DNA of 64,000 nucleotides, from the NCBI GenBank assembly GCA_937893015.1, contig CALBJX010000077.1, forward strand, positions 9,127-73,126, given 5' to 3'. The stretch is from an uncultured Verrucomicrobiales bacterium (GTDB taxonomy: Bacteria; Verrucomicrobiota; Verrucomicrobiia; Verrucomicrobiales; Akkermansiaceae). A program made the translations under genes and the position numbers. The notes under the pieces are model-generated. The model was not told the DNA's origin and searched no databases. It was given only the letters and a program-made list of their open reading frames with translations. This document shows positions 7,780-17,237 of this stretch, in pieces (position 1 is the first letter of the stretch; every line of letters begins with the position of its first letter).

Positions 7780-10700
7780 TTACTTGCTGATAATGACCGC
7801 ATTCGGCGAGAGGCCGTGGGTTTGGGGCTCGTACATGAGCTGGGCTTGGGCGGGCGGGGCGACGGAGACGCCGGAGCGTTTCACGCGGGCGAAGTAGACC
7901 ATGTTGAGCAGGTTGCGCCCGCCCCAGCGGGTGCAGAAGCCGCGCACGCGGTCGGCCAAAAATTCCTTGTTGTCGAAAGCCGCGCTCCACGGCACGAAGT
8001 CGATGCCCGCCGCCTGTGAGCGGATGGCGGGGTTGACAGCTTCCATGCAGGAGGGCAGAGAATCCTCCAACACGAGGTATTCCAGCTCGGGCGCGACCTT
8101 GGCGCAGGTGAGAGTCACGCGTACCACGTCGCCCACGTTAAACTCCTTGGCGGGCTCCCACTTGCCTTCCGCATTCTTCTTTTCGTAGAGACGCGTCACC
8201 TGCAGCCCCTTTTCGGTGATACCGGGGTACTCCGTGCGGGTGGGCTTCGCCTTGGCGACGACGTTGACGTATGTCGTCCCCTGCTCCGCGGCAAAGGTAT
8301 CCGCCGCGCTGCCGAGTTTCTGCCCGCGCGTGGCGAGCGTCAGGCGGGTGGCGCCGCTGCCGAGCTCCAGCGAGCGACCATCCGCAAGGCGCACGCTCGC
8401 CTTGGTCTCGCTCGCGGGCTGCGCACCGAGGTATTCGCGCAGGGCGATGAGCGTCCACGCACCCGTCCATGTGGAGGGGTGGCGGTAGTCGCGACCGCGG
8501 CTGCGCATCCATGTCAGGAAGGCGGCGTGGTGCCCGTCGGGCGTGCCGTGCAGAGCGAGCAACAGGCGGGCATCCTCTTGAATGCGCGTGGGCAGACAGC
8601 AGTAGAAGGGGCGGGGCTGCGCGTCCTGCTCGGCGGGCGGCTGCACCGCGTCGCGGAGCGCGGCGAGCATCGCGTCCTTGTCGCCCAGCGCACGCGCCAC
8701 TTCGTAGCGCATCAGCGCACCCCAATGCTCGTAGCGCTTCTCTTTCACGGCCTTGTCCTTTTCGGCGCGGAGGTAGCCGCGCAGCTTGTCCATCTTGTCC
8801 TGCGGCACCGCGTAGGATTGCTCGGCGGCATAGGTCAGGATGAGCGCGGCATGAGCGGAAGCCCAGAGGCAGCTCTCGCGCCCGCCCTCCCAGTAGGAGA
8901 GCCCGCCGTCCTGCTGTTGGCGTTTGAAAATCCTGCGGATGCTGTCGGTGAGGTGCGTGTGGACCTCGGCGGCGGGAGTCTCCGCCATCTGCGGGCAGAA
9001 GGGGGCGAGGCGGTCATACATCAGCCACGGCAGCAGCCCCGTCGAGACCTGCTCCGTGCAGCCGTAGGGATAGCCGAGCACGAAGTCCGCAAAGCCCGCG
9101 AGATGCAGCAGCGGGTTGGCGGACAGCTCGAGGGTGAGCTCGCCGCGCTCGGACTCAGCGAGTTCAGGAGCGAGCATAGCAGCGGGCGAGAGCGACGGCA
9201 GCGTCCCCTGCCCCTCGGCGGCGAGCACGAGGTGGTGGTTTTCCTTCAGCAGCGGCGCGGGGAAGCGCACGGGGAACGCGCCCTCCACGGCATCGCTGCC
9301 CGCGGCGGCACGCGCCGTCCAGCGCAGGGTCATCTCCCCTTCCTCCTGCGGGGAAACCGCGAAGTAGAGCGTTCCCGTCTGCTGCGCGGCGAGACGGATG
9401 CTCTGCGTCTCGCCCGTGCTGAGCTGCACCTGCCACGTATCGTCCTTGTCCGTAGCGTTGGTGAGGGTCAGCGGCAGCAGCAGGCGGTCGCCCGTGCTCA
9501 TGAAGAGCGGCGTGCCCGCCGTGAGCATCACGGGCTGACGCACCTCGAAACTCGTGTCGGCGTTGCCGAAGCGGTCGCCCTCTGCATCCGCTGCCGTGCA
9601 GAAGAGGCGGTAGCGCGTCAGGGTATCGGGCACGCGGAAGGTGCAGGAGAAGCGCCCCTCCGCATCGCTTTCCGTCGCGGCGCTCCAGACGGCGACAGGG
9701 GTAAAGTTGCGGCGCACGGCGGGCTCAGGGGCACCCCCTTCGGCGGCTTCCGCCCCATCCGCATCCCCCGCCAAACAGGCTTGAACGGGAGCAGGTGCAG
9801 CGGCACACTCATCGGCGACGGCAAAGTTAGCCGCCATCGGCGCGGCAGCCTTGGTCTTCCGCATCCTCGCGCCGTTGCTGCGGTCATCCGCATCCATGCC
9901 GTAGCCGATTTCAAAGAGTCCGCGCCCGACCTCGGCAGCTTTCCAGCGGCCATCCGCCGTCCATTCCCCCTGCCAAAGCCCCGTCCATTCCGAGGAATGG
10001 TGTTCAAAAGCCCAGCGAGCCTCATCCCGCCCCCAATGGAGCAGGCCGTAGTTATGACGGAAGAGCGAGAAAGCGCGCTGCCAGTCCGGCAGCGTCTTGC
10101 CGCCCGATACACTCAGCATGCCTTCATCCACCGCAAAGAGTAGCACGCGCGCCTTGAGCGCCGCGCCGTCCGCCGCGCGGGTGACGCGCCCCTGCACCGT
10201 CAGCTCCCCGCCGGGAGGCACTGTCTCGGCGGACAGCTCGGTCGTGACGTTCAGCGTGCGGGCGGCATCGCGGCGATAGACGGAGGTACGCCCCCCTGCC
10301 ACGGCGGTGTATTCCCCCTTGGCATCGGGATAGGGCAAGCCCAGTTCAACCTGACAATCCCCGGCGGGCAAGGCTCCCTCCGGCAGTTGCAGCGGGTGCT
10401 CGCCCTGCTCCACACGGACGGGATAAAGCGTCGTCCCCTGCGCCCCCTGCACCAAGGCATAGCCCTGCCCCGCCCGTGTGGAGGTGGCGATGAGTGCACC
10501 CTCCTCGTCGCGGAGTTCCACGCGCTCCTTCGGCTCGTCCTCGCGGGATGCACTCCATGAATACAGCGGCATCGTGCGGCGGAAGTCATGCCCCGCGGCA
10601 TCGCGCCCCGTCCAAACGACCTTCACATCCTGATGGTGCTCAAACACAGAGCTCAGGTCAAAGGGCTGATTCACCCCCACGCTGTCGTTCGCGGGGAAGC

Positions 10701-13677
10701 GGACATCCCCCTCCCACAGCGTCTCCCGCTTGGGGCTGCGACGCACCACGCCGTTGGGGAACACGGTTTTCTCCATCCTTTCCCCCGTCAGCACGCCGTG
10801 CAGGGTCTGTTCATACTCCAGCGGCGGCTCGTTCCCCTCCGCCGTGAAACGGCACAGGCGCAGGCGGTCATCCGCGCGATGCAGCTCGAAATCCGCGAAC
10901 GCACCGCGCGTCTGCATCACGGCGTGCCGCACCTCCTCGCGGTCGTTGGAGACAGCGACCGAGGCCATCACATACACCACGGGGGTATCGGGTGTTTCTT
11001 CCCCCCTGGGAGGAATGACCGCCAGCGGGCACTCATAGCTCGCGCTGCCGTCCGCGTCCGTCGTCAGCGTCGTGCGCAGGACATCGCCTTCCGCCGAGCC
11101 CAAGCAGGCATCGGAAGTAAGCTCCAGCTCCACCTTGGCCCCCGCGAGGGGCGTGCCGTTGTAATCCCGCGCCGTCACCATGCAACGGTAGCGGTCGGGG
11201 CAGACGGGCTTCATCTCGCAGCTTGTCTTGATATCAAAGGAATCGCGGCGGAAGACCTCCGAGCGCACGGCGTGGCTCCCCAAGGTCTGACGCGGGCCCT
11301 GTTTCGGGCGTAGGGAGAAGCGGTAAAAGCCCGTCACATCCTCCTCGCCGTCGGGAAGCTCGAAGCTGACCTCAAACGAGCCGTAGGCATCGGGCTGCAC
11401 GGTCTGCACCGCGAGCTTGTTGCCGCCGGGGGCCTGAACAGTCAGCTCCAGAGGTGCCGTCAGCGTGCGGGAATGTTGCCCCTCCACACGGCGTTGCAAG
11501 CCGAAGAGATGCACGGTCTCGCCGGGGCGGTAGAGAGCGCGGTCGCTGAGCAGCTGCACCTTGTTCGAGGCCTCTTCCTCGCGCGGACGACAACCGAGGC
11601 TATACTCCTGTAGCAGCACGTCATCCCCCGCCTCAATCACCATCAGCTCGCTCCGCTCCCGCGGGGCATCGGGGATGGCGGCGTAGCCCTGTTTCAGCGC
11701 GATACTCTCCCCGACACGATGCACCTGTCCCTCTTCGGGCATCAGACCATCTGCCGTGCGGCACACGAGAACAACGTTCTCCTCCGCCCGTGCGCAAAGC
11801 CCCGTGACGTTCACGAACACCATCTGCTCCTTCGTCACGTCCTCCGCCGTCAGCCCCACGGACTGCGCGAGAGCGACAACCTCGTCCGTGGGAATCAGAC
11901 GCAGGCGCAGGACATACACGCCCGGTGCCGCCGTGCCGCCCGCCAGTTCATCCATGGACAGGGGCAGCGTCGCAGTGGCATAGCGCCCCGCCGCATCGAC
12001 AGGCAGCGAGCGGGTGCCCACGTTCTCGCCGCTCGCCAGCAGGGCTTGCAACGCGGCGCACTCCGGGCTGTACCCCCGCATCTGCCTCCGCAGGTTTTTC
12101 ACGGCTTCTGCCTTGTGCGGTTCCAGCCCGGCGCGGGCGCGGGCATCCGACAAAGCAGCATCGTAAAGAGATAAATCGGGAAAATGGTGGTGTGCCAAGC
12201 GGCGGAAAAGCTCCAGATGCTCGGCGGCGGCAGCGGCGTTCCAGCGGTAGGTACTCACCTCCAGCCGTGCGCAGGAATCCGTGTGCAGCTCCAGCGTGCG
12301 GTCGCCGTGGCGGGACACCGTCACGCAACGTTCGGGTGCCAGCCCGCCTATCGTCGTCACCGTCGGGCGCAGCACGCCCAAGGTCACGCGGTGGCGCAGA
12401 GTTTTCTCGAAAGCCAGCCCCAAGGCGGAGGTCAGCGAGCCTTGCGGCAGCTCAGCCTCCATCGTGCAAGGCTCCTCGGCCTCCACCCGCATCAGCATCA
12501 TCTCCGTCAGCGCGGGGTTCTCATAGCTCCATTGCTCGCGCGAGCCGTTCCCGCCGTTGCGGTAGACAGGGAGAACCGGCGTCTCCTCCTCCGTCTCTCG
12601 GAGAGCGGGGTCGAACACCACGCGAATGGTCTTCCCCTTGTAGGTGAGGGTGCGGGTCAGCACGCCGTCCTTCTCCTCCGCCTCCCCCGCCGTCGCCGTC
12701 AGCTCGGCATCGGGTGCCGCCGAGGGGTCGCCGACGCGCAGGGTCATCGCGCGGAAGAAAGCGGGCAAATCCGCCTGCCGCACGGGGGCGTTGAAGCGGA
12801 GAGCCAGCAGCGTTTTCCCCTCGCTTTCCTTGTCGCGCCCCTGCGCCAAGGCCGCGCAAAGGTAGGGCTCCGCATCCATCTGCACGATGCAGTCATCCGC
12901 CGCATAGCCGCGGCCGCCCTCGCAGCCGAGCTGCCACAGGGTATCCGCGGGGAGCGTTTCATCGGGCACCACCAGCACACAGTGCGGCAGAACGCTCTCC
13001 TCCGTCATCTGTTCCAAGGCCGTTCCGCCCATTTGTTCCGCCAGTTGCGCCAAGAAAGCCGCGCTCACGCCGTGTTTCAGGCGGGCAGGCTCGGCGTGGG
13101 CGGACACGCGCCGCAGCGGGGGCTGCTTGCCGTTCCCTATCTCCGCAAAACGCACTTCCTGAAAGAAGAAGCGCAGGCCGAGTTCGGGGCTCAACGCCTC
13201 CCGCGCGCGGAAACGGCCGTTGTGCTCCCCCGCCAACACGGCGGCGCAGCCCTGCGGCAGCATCACCCGCTGACAGACGCCCCAAGGAATATCGGGCACA
13301 CGCAGTTCGGGAATCGCCGCATCCACCTCGCGCCCGCTGAGATAGGTCGTGCCGGGTTTCAGGCGCACATGGTAGGTTGTCCCCGCGTAGGTGTTTTCGG
13401 GCGGGCAGACGGCGAGGGTGTCTTGGTCGCGCCACTGCGTCGCGGGTTCGCTCTCGCCATCCCCGGAAAACACCAGCATCTTGCGCCCTGCCGCCTTGGG
13501 GTCGGTCGTCTGCCCCTCCTGCACCGTGCTCAGGCTCACCACGGGCTCCGGGAAGGTAATGTTAAAACTCCCGTCCGCCCCTTGGCGAACCGACACCGAA
13601 TCAGCCGCACCTGCCCCCGCCGTCAGCAGGAGCAGCACCGCCGTCAAAAACTGTCGTATCACACGCTTGTTCAGCAT
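7780..13677 (-). CDS. alpha-2-macroglobulin family protein with thioester
   Basis: A 1965-residue secreted protein of the bacterial alpha-2-macroglobulin (MG) family, thought to trap proteases in the periplasm. It has a signal peptide (residues 1-24, ending GAGAA). The MG2-type segment YRPGETVHLFGLQRR lies near residue 715. The A2M domain starts near 1340 (VPDTLTRYRLFCTA). The thioester motif CTEQ sits in YPYGCTEQ with Cys about 1540 (bases 9049-9060), followed by the alpha-helical toroid. The motif is intact, so covalent trapping is plausible. Residues about 1270-1310, rich in Ala/Pro with paired cysteines, could be a bait or linker. No penicillin-binding protein 1C gene, its frequent partner in proteobacteria, is adjacent. 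It has its own leaderless-type promoter. Confidence 0.93.
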   Translation of the reverse strand: MLNKRVIRQFLTAVLLLLTAGAGAADSVSVRQGADGSFNITFPEPVVSLSTVQEGQTTDPKAAGRKMLVFSGDGESEPATQWRDQDTLAVCPPENTYAGTTYHVRLKPGTTYLSGREVDAAIPELRVPDIPWGVCQRVMLPQGCAAVLAGEHNGRFRAREALSPELGLRFFFQEVRFAEIGNGKQPPLRRVSAHAEPARLKHGVSAAFLAQLAEQMGGTALEQMTEESVLPHCVLVVPDETLPADTLWQLGCEGGRGYAADDCIVQMDAEPYLCAALAQGRDKESEGKTLLALRFNAPVRQADLPAFFRAMTLRVGDPSAAPDAELTATAGEAEEKDGVLTRTLTYKGKTIRVVFDPALRETEEETPVLPVYRNGGNGSREQWSYENPALTEMMLMRVEAEEPCTMEAELPQGSLTSALGLAFEKTLRHRVTLGVLRPTVTTIGGLAPERCVTVSRHGDRTLELHTDSCARLEVSTYRWNAAAAAEHLELFRRLAHHHFPDLSLYDAALSDARARAGLEPHKAEAVKNLRRQMRGYSPECAALQALLASGENVGTRSLPVDAAGRYATATLPLSMDELAGGTAAPGVYVLRLRLIPTDEVVALAQSVGLTAEDVTKEQMVFVNVTGLCARAEENVVLVCRTADGLMPEEGQVHRVGESIALKQGYAAIPDAPRERSELMVIEAGDDVLLQEYSLGCRPREEEASNKVQLLSDRALYRPGETVHLFGLQRRVEGQHSRTLTAPLELTVQAPGGNKLAVQTVQPDAYGSFEVSFELPDGEEDVTGFYRFSLRPKQGPRQTLGSHAVRSEVFRRDSFDIKTSCEMKPVCPDRYRCMVTARDYNGTPLAGAKVELELTSDACLGSAEGDVLRTTLTTDADGSASYECPLAVIPPRGEETPDTPVVYVMASVAVSNDREEVRHAVMQTRGAFADFELHRADDRLRLCRFTAEGNEPPLEYEQTLHGVLTGERMEKTVFPNGVVRRSPKRETLWEGDVRFPANDSVGVNQPFDLSSVFEHHQDVKVVWTGRDAAGHDFRRTMPLYSWSASREDEPKERVELRDEEGALIATSTRAGQGYALVQGAQGTTLYPVRVEQGEHPLQLPEGALPAGDCQVELGLPYPDAKGEYTAVAGGRTSVYRRDAARTLNVTTELSAETVPPGGELTVQGRVTRAADGAALKARVLLFAVDEGMLSVSGGKTLPDWQRAFSLFRHNYGLLHWGRDEARWAFEHHSSEWTGLWQGEWTADGRWKAAEVGRGLFEIGYGMDADDRSNGARMRKTKAAAPMAANFAVADECAAAPAPVQACLAGDADGAEAAEGGAPEPAVRRNFTPVAVWSAATESDAEGRFSCTFRVPDTLTRYRLFCTAADAEGDRFGNADTSFEVRQPVMLTAGTPLFMSTGDRLLLPLTLTNATDKDDTWQVQLSTGETQSIRLAAQQTGTLYFAVSPQEEGEMTLRWTARAAAGSDAVEGAFPVRFPAPLLKENHHLVLAAEGQGTLPSLSPAAMLAPELAESERGELTLELSANPLLHLAGFADFVLGYPYGCTEQVSTGLLPWLMYDRLAPFCPQMAETPAAEVHTHLTDSIRRIFKRQQQDGGLSYWEGGRESCLWASAHAALILTYAAEQSYAVPQDKMDKLRGYLRAEKDKAVKEKRYEHWGALMRYEVARALGDKDAMLAALRDAVQPPAEQDAQPRPFYCCLPTRIQEDARLLLALHGTPDGHHAAFLTWMRSRGRDYRHPSTWTGAWTLIALREYLGAQPASETKASVRLADGRSLELGSGATRLTLATRGQKLGSAADTFAAEQGTTYVNVVAKAKPTRTEYPGITEKGLQVTRLYEKKNAEGKWEPAKEFNVGDVVRVTLTCAKVAPELEYLVLEDSLPSCMEAVNPAIRSQAAGIDFVPWSAAFDNKEFLADRVRGFCTRWGGRNLLNMVYFARVKRSGVSVAPPAQAQLMYEPQTHGLSPNAVIISK

Positions 13678-13683
13678 GCTCTC

Positions 13684-13712
13684 ATGCTAGCGCATGCCCG
13701 TGGTAATAGCAA
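13684..13712 (-). promoter_or_regulatory. leaderless-type promoter of the alpha-2-macroglobulin gene
   Basis: On the minus strand: TTGCTA, 17-base spacer, TAGCAT, then six bases (GAGAGC) and the ATG at 13677. The predicted transcription start falls on or next to the start codon. Confidence 0.6.
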
Positions 13713-13777
13713 GTGAGATGTGCGATATAGGGGAAGTTTTTTCACGCTTACGCTCGCCCCCGCGCTGTGCACAAAAC

Positions 13778-13877
13778 AGCCCTGTCTGACGGCACGTCAG
13801 ACAGGGCTTGTCATTTCGCGCGGCTATGCCGCGCCATTATTTACAAATTGTAATTTGTAACTTGTAATTTGTAATTC
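13778..13877. repeat. composite hairpin/heptad repeat element 1 (3' end of tig)
   Basis: Contains a perfect 14-bp stem (13778-13808; AGCCCTGTCTGACG, loop GCA, inverted copy), a second perfect 7-bp stem (13818-13834; GCGCGGC/GCCGCGC) and an AT-rich 7-base tandem repeat (13847-13874; ATTGTAA, TTTGTAA, CTTGTAA, TTTGTAA). It abuts the stop codon of trigger factor, for which the first hairpin is a likely terminator or 3'-end stabiliser. Same family as elements at 15281, 28130, 38175, 42972, 47479, 51127 and 53021. Confidence 0.8.
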
Positions 13878-13881
13878 CCTT

Positions 13882-15189
13882 TTACGCTTCGGCGGTGGTC
13901 ACCTTGGCGTTGCGGGCGAGCAGGTCCAGCACCTTGGAGGTGATGATGGACAGGCGGATGCCCGTGATGCGGTTCTCGCGCTGGAGCTTGCGGGCGAAGT
14001 TGCGCAGGTTCTTCTCGCCCTGCTGCTCGGCCATGGAAGCGATGGCGTTCATCACCTCGCCGTCGGTGGCCATGATGCTCTCCTTGCGGGCAATCTCCTG
14101 CAGGGCGAAGTAGACGCGCAGGTTGCGCTCCGTCTCGGCCTTGCATTCTTCCTTCAGGGCGTCCATGTCCTTGGCGATGTCGTAGTTACCGGCCTGAATG
14201 GCGGCGTAGACCTTGCGCTGGACAGTCTGCTCGTTCTCGCGCTCGATGAGGTCGGCGGGGAGGGCGAAGCTGAGCTGGTCGGCGAGCTTCTCGGAAATCT
14301 GGTCGGCCTTGGACTCGTCGTTGGCGCGTTCCTTGTTGCTCTTGAGGTTCTCCTTGACGATTTCCTTAATCTCGTCGAGGCTCTTGCCGGGCAGAGCGCC
14401 CGCAAAGAGGTCGGGAGTGATTTCGGGAACAATCTTCTCGCGGATTTCCTTCACGGTGATGTGGAAGCACACATCCTTGCCCTGCAGAGACTCGATGGGG
14501 AAGTCCGCCTTCATGGTGACGGTGACATCCTTGGTGTCACCCGCGGAGAGACCGACGACGCCCTCGGCAAGGCCGGGCATGAAGGTATCCTCTTCCAGAG
14601 ACAGCCAGTGACCATCGCGGCCTTCCATGAAGCCAACGGGCTTGCCGCAGAACTCGGCGGTGGGCTGGCCTTCGACCGTGGTCTTGAAGTCGATGACGGC
14701 GATATCGCCCATGGCACCCGCGCGCTCGCACACCTCGTGCTTGGCGGAAGCCTCGGCATACTTCTGCATCGTCTCATCCACCTCAGCGTCCGTCACCTCC
14801 GTGGAGGGAACGCTCACCTCAAGGCCCATGTACTCGGGCAGCTCGAAGGAGGGAACAATCGTGAGCGTGGAGCTCAGCGTGTAGGAGCCGTCCTCGGCCA
14901 CCTTACCCTCGGGCGTGCCGAAGTCCAGCACCTTGAGCTCGGGGTTCTGCTCCAGAGCCTTCTCTTGGATGTCGCTCTTAAGCTCGTAGTCGAGGGCGTC
15001 AGCGATATCGGAGGCATAACGCTTGGCAACGACGCTCTTGGGGGCCTTGCCGGGGCGGAAACCGGGGATGCGGGCGTTGGCGGAATAGCTCTTGATGATG
15101 GTGTCCTTGATGGCACTCACTTCTTCTGCCGTGGCGCTCGCCTGCAGCGTCGCCTGACAATCGCTCGTCTTGTTAATGGTGATATCCAT
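13882..15189 (-). CDS. tig: trigger factor (ribosome-associated chaperone)
   Basis: Binds at the ribosome exit tunnel and shields nascent chains; it also has a peptidyl-prolyl isomerase (FKBP-like) domain. The ribosome-binding signature appears as IPGFRPGKAP (residues about 41-50). The middle domain carries GDIAVIDF and the PPIase-like stretch to about 250. The C-terminal helical chaperone arms run to residue 435, the usual length. It has an ordinary leader of about 35 bases, unlike many neighbours, and its 3' end carries repeat element 1. Confidence 0.96.
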   Translation of the reverse strand: MDITINKTSDCQATLQASATAEEVSAIKDTIIKSYSANARIPGFRPGKAPKSVVAKRYASDIADALDYELKSDIQEKALEQNPELKVLDFGTPEGKVAEDGSYTLSSTLTIVPSFELPEYMGLEVSVPSTEVTDAEVDETMQKYAEASAKHEVCERAGAMGDIAVIDFKTTVEGQPTAEFCGKPVGFMEGRDGHWLSLEEDTFMPGLAEGVVGLSAGDTKDVTVTMKADFPIESLQGKDVCFHITVKEIREKIVPEITPDLFAGALPGKSLDEIKEIVKENLKSNKERANDESKADQISEKLADQLSFALPADLIERENEQTVQRKVYAAIQAGNYDIAKDMDALKEECKAETERNLRVYFALQEIARKESIMATDGEVMNAIASMAEQQGEKNLRNFARKLQRENRITGIRLSIITSKVLDLLARNAKVTTAEA

Positions 15190-15230
15190 AGCTGTTTTTA
15201 GTGTGAAAAGGGTGTAAAAAACGCGCGTTT

Positions 15231-15258
15231 ATTATGCACACCGCGGGGAAAAAGGCAA
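15231..15258 (-). promoter_or_regulatory. promoter of tig
   Basis: Minus strand: TTGCCT, 16-base spacer, CATAAT. The predicted start lies about 35 bases before the ATG at 15189. Confidence 0.5.
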
Positions 15259-15280
15259 GCGTATAGTGAAGCATGACAAG

Positions 15281-15465
15281 ATTTGTGATAAGAAATAGGA
15301 GGTTTGAAATTTTTGATTTGGAAATTTTGTGCGACGGAACGCCGCAGGGATAGAAAAGCCTGTCTGACGCATGAGTCAGACAGGCTTCCTCATTTCGCAC
15401 CAATAGGTGCGCGAATTCTCTCAATCACAAATCTCAGATCACCTATCCCAAATCTCGGCGTTCTT
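15281..15465. repeat. composite hairpin/heptad repeat element 2 (3' end of rlmI-like gene)
   Basis: The left arm (15281-15330) reads in 7-base units (ATTTGTG, ATAAGAA, ATAGGAG, GTTTGAA, ATTTTTG, ATTTGGA). The central stem is 13 bp (15356-15387, AAGCCTGTCTGAC and its inverted copy). A second stem is CGCACC/GGTGCG (15396-15411). The right arm (15421-15463) is again in 7-base units (CAATCAC, AAATCTC, AGATCAC, CTATCCC, AAATCTC). Bases 15281-15325 match 53021-53065 at 42 of 45 positions. Confidence 0.8.
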
Positions 15466-16653
15466 TTACCGCCCGGGCACCATCTCGAAAGTGAAGCCTT
15501 TGAGGTACTCCGTCTCGGGGATGTTGAGCAGCACGGGGTGATCAGGGCTCTGCCCGTGGCTCTGAATGAGGCGCAGGGTGCTGTGGCCGTCCACGGCGGC
15601 GGCGGCGATAGTGTCGCGGAAAATGGCGGTGCTGGCGTGGTGCGAGCAGCAGAAGGAGGACAGGATACCGCCCACGGGGAGCATCTGCATGGCACGCAGG
15701 TGAATCTCTTTGTAGCCGCGAAGCGCACCATCGAGGCTCTTCTTGTTGCGGGTGAAGCTGGGCGGGTCCAGAATAATCATGTCCCACTTGGGGTCCGCGC
15801 CGCCGTTGCGCACGGCATCGCTCTCGCGCTTCAGGAAATCAAAGGCGTTCTCGCAAATGCCCTCCACCTGCACGCCGTTAAGCTCGGCATTGGAGCGCAG
15901 GGAGGCGATGGCGTCCTCGGAAATATCCACCGCGGTCACGCTGGCAGCACCGGCCTTCGCACAGGCGAGGGCAAAGCCGCCCTGATTGGTGAAGCAGTCC
16001 AACACGCGGCGCCCCTTGGCAAACTTCGCCACATCGGCGTAGTTCTGCATCTGGTCGAGATAGAGCCCCGTTTTCTGCCCTGTGGCGAGGTCCACGAGGA
16101 ACTTGATGCCGCGCCCCGTGCCCACAAAGGGTTCGGGCTGCTCGCCCACGGCCACATAGGTCTCGGGCTCAATACCCTCGGCGGCCAGCATGGGGGAGTC
16201 GTTGCGGACGATGATGGAACGCGGGCGGAAAAGGTCGTTCAGAATATCGCGGATGAGGCCGAGGCGCAGGTACATGGCAATCGTGAGCGTCTGCACCACG
16301 AGCACGTCCTTGTACTTGTCCACGATGAGGCCGGGCAGGCCGTCGCTCTCGCTCCACACGACGCGCATCATCTCCTCCCCCGGCAGGTAGCGTTCGCGCA
16401 GGGTCATGGCCTGCGAGATGCGGCGGGCAAAGAAATCGCGGTCGAGGTCCTGCTTGCGGCGGGAGAAGCGGCGCGCCACAATCTGCGAATGCGGATTGTA
16501 CATGGCAGAGCCGAGGTAGTGATCGCGCTGGTCCTTCAGCAGCACCACGTCGCCGGGCTTCGGATTGCCGAAAACGGTGCGAACCTCCGTGCCGTACACC
16601 CAGTCGTGTCCGTGAAAAATGCGAGCCTTGGGAGCGATAATCAAACCTGCCAT
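15466..16653 (-). CDS. rlmI: class I rRNA methyltransferase, RlmI family (23S rRNA m5C)
   Basis: S-adenosylmethionine-dependent RNA cytosine-C5 methyltransferase. It starts with a PUA-like RNA-binding domain (residues about 1-75: IFHGHDWVYGTEV, PGDVVLLKD), then an EEHEE-type linker. The Rossmann methyltransferase domain shows GQKTGLYLDQ (about 212-221), motif I VLDCFTNQGGFALACAKAGA (about 237-256), the acidic AdoMet-ribose residue in VTAVDISEDA, and the DPPSF motif (about 315). The cytosine-attacking Cys is plausibly in SSFCCSHH. Length 395, normal for RlmI. It has a sigma-70-like promoter ending 9 bases before the ATG. Confidence 0.88.
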   Translation of the reverse strand: MAGLIIAPKARIFHGHDWVYGTEVRTVFGNPKPGDVVLLKDQRDHYLGSAMYNPHSQIVARRFSRRKQDLDRDFFARRISQAMTLRERYLPGEEMMRVVWSESDGLPGLIVDKYKDVLVVQTLTIAMYLRLGLIRDILNDLFRPRSIIVRNDSPMLAAEGIEPETYVAVGEQPEPFVGTGRGIKFLVDLATGQKTGLYLDQMQNYADVAKFAKGRRVLDCFTNQGGFALACAKAGAASVTAVDISEDAIASLRSNAELNGVQVEGICENAFDFLKRESDAVRNGGADPKWDMIILDPPSFTRNKKSLDGALRGYKEIHLRAMQMLPVGGILSSFCCSHHASTAIFRDTIAAAAVDGHSTLRLIQSHGQSPDHPVLLNIPETEYLKGFTFEMVPGR

Positions 16654-16662
16654 AACGCGGGC

Positions 16663-16691
16663 ATTGTAGCCGATGATGCGGCCGGAATCAA
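16663..16691 (-). promoter_or_regulatory. promoter of the rlmI-like gene, very short leader
   Basis: Minus strand: TTGATT, 17-base spacer, TACAAT (5 of 6). The -10 ends 9 bases before the ATG. The segment CCCGCGTTATGGCAG around the start is repeated exactly at the glycyl-tRNA synthetase start. Confidence 0.6.
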
Positions 16692-16721
16692 GCCAAATCC
16701 TGTCAGGCTGACGCGCCCGGT

Positions 16722-17210
16722 TCAGTCCTCGCCATCCTGTGAGCGGAGGTGGGGATGCCCCGTCCTATCGTGGTGTCGATAGGCGTCTTGGAGATATTCG
16801 GGGACAAAGCGGTTGCAGAGGCCGTCCGCCTTCTCCGTGTAGAAGCCCACGGCATGCCCATTATAAAAACGCACGGTGAGCCGAGGGTGCTTGCGGTGGT
16901 CTTTTTCTTTCGCAGCGGCACAGTAGTAGTGGACATGGCGCAAGCCCTCCCCGTCCGTAAAAATGCGGACGGGCTTTTCCAAGCCTTCCGTGCTTTGCTG
17001 ACCTTCCTCGGCACACCACGTGTATTCATCCACGCCGTACTCGCAATGGATTTCGGTGGGCAGACCGAGCCATGCGACGATTTCCTCCGTGGAGTGCCCG
17101 ATCATGTCGCTGTAGAAGCGAGCATCGTAGCAGGTGGTGCAGCCGGACAAGGCGGCGACACCGAGCAGAAGGAGAGTTTGAGAAACGGCGCATTCCATAT
17201 CTGACATCAT
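16722..17210 (-). CDS. small lipoprotein, BamE/SmpA-like fold possible
   Basis: 162 residues. A hydrophobic N-terminus ends in a lipobox (LGVAALSGC, Cys about 24), so the mature protein is probably a lipid-anchored envelope protein. The segment around MIGHSTEEIVAWLGLPTE followed by YGVDEYTW resembles the BamE/SmpA pattern in which a 'G-x-lG-P' helix precedes an aromatic strand; this is only a fold-level impression. It follows the TIGR03790 gene by 27 bases and is the last gene of the ffh operon. Specific function unknown. Confidence 0.65.
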   Translation of the reverse strand: MMSDMECAVSQTLLLLGVAALSGCTTCYDARFYSDMIGHSTEEIVAWLGLPTEIHCEYGVDEYTWCAEEGQQSTEGLEKPVRIFTDGEGLRHVHYYCAAAKEKDHRKHPRLTVRFYNGHAVGFYTEKADGLCNRFVPEYLQDAYRHHDRTGHPHLRSQDGED

Positions 17211-17237
17211 ACGACTCTGCGGAGGAAATGCAAGGTC

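Noticed and set aside
12184..13716. A 510-codon plus-strand frame opposite the macroglobulin gene
   Set aside because: Antisense shadow, Arg/His-rich, with no domain; the minus-strand protein has signal peptide and thioester motif.
13847..13874. Heptad repeats as a CRISPR array
   Set aside because: Units are only 7 bases, contiguous and without spacers; no cas gene is present.
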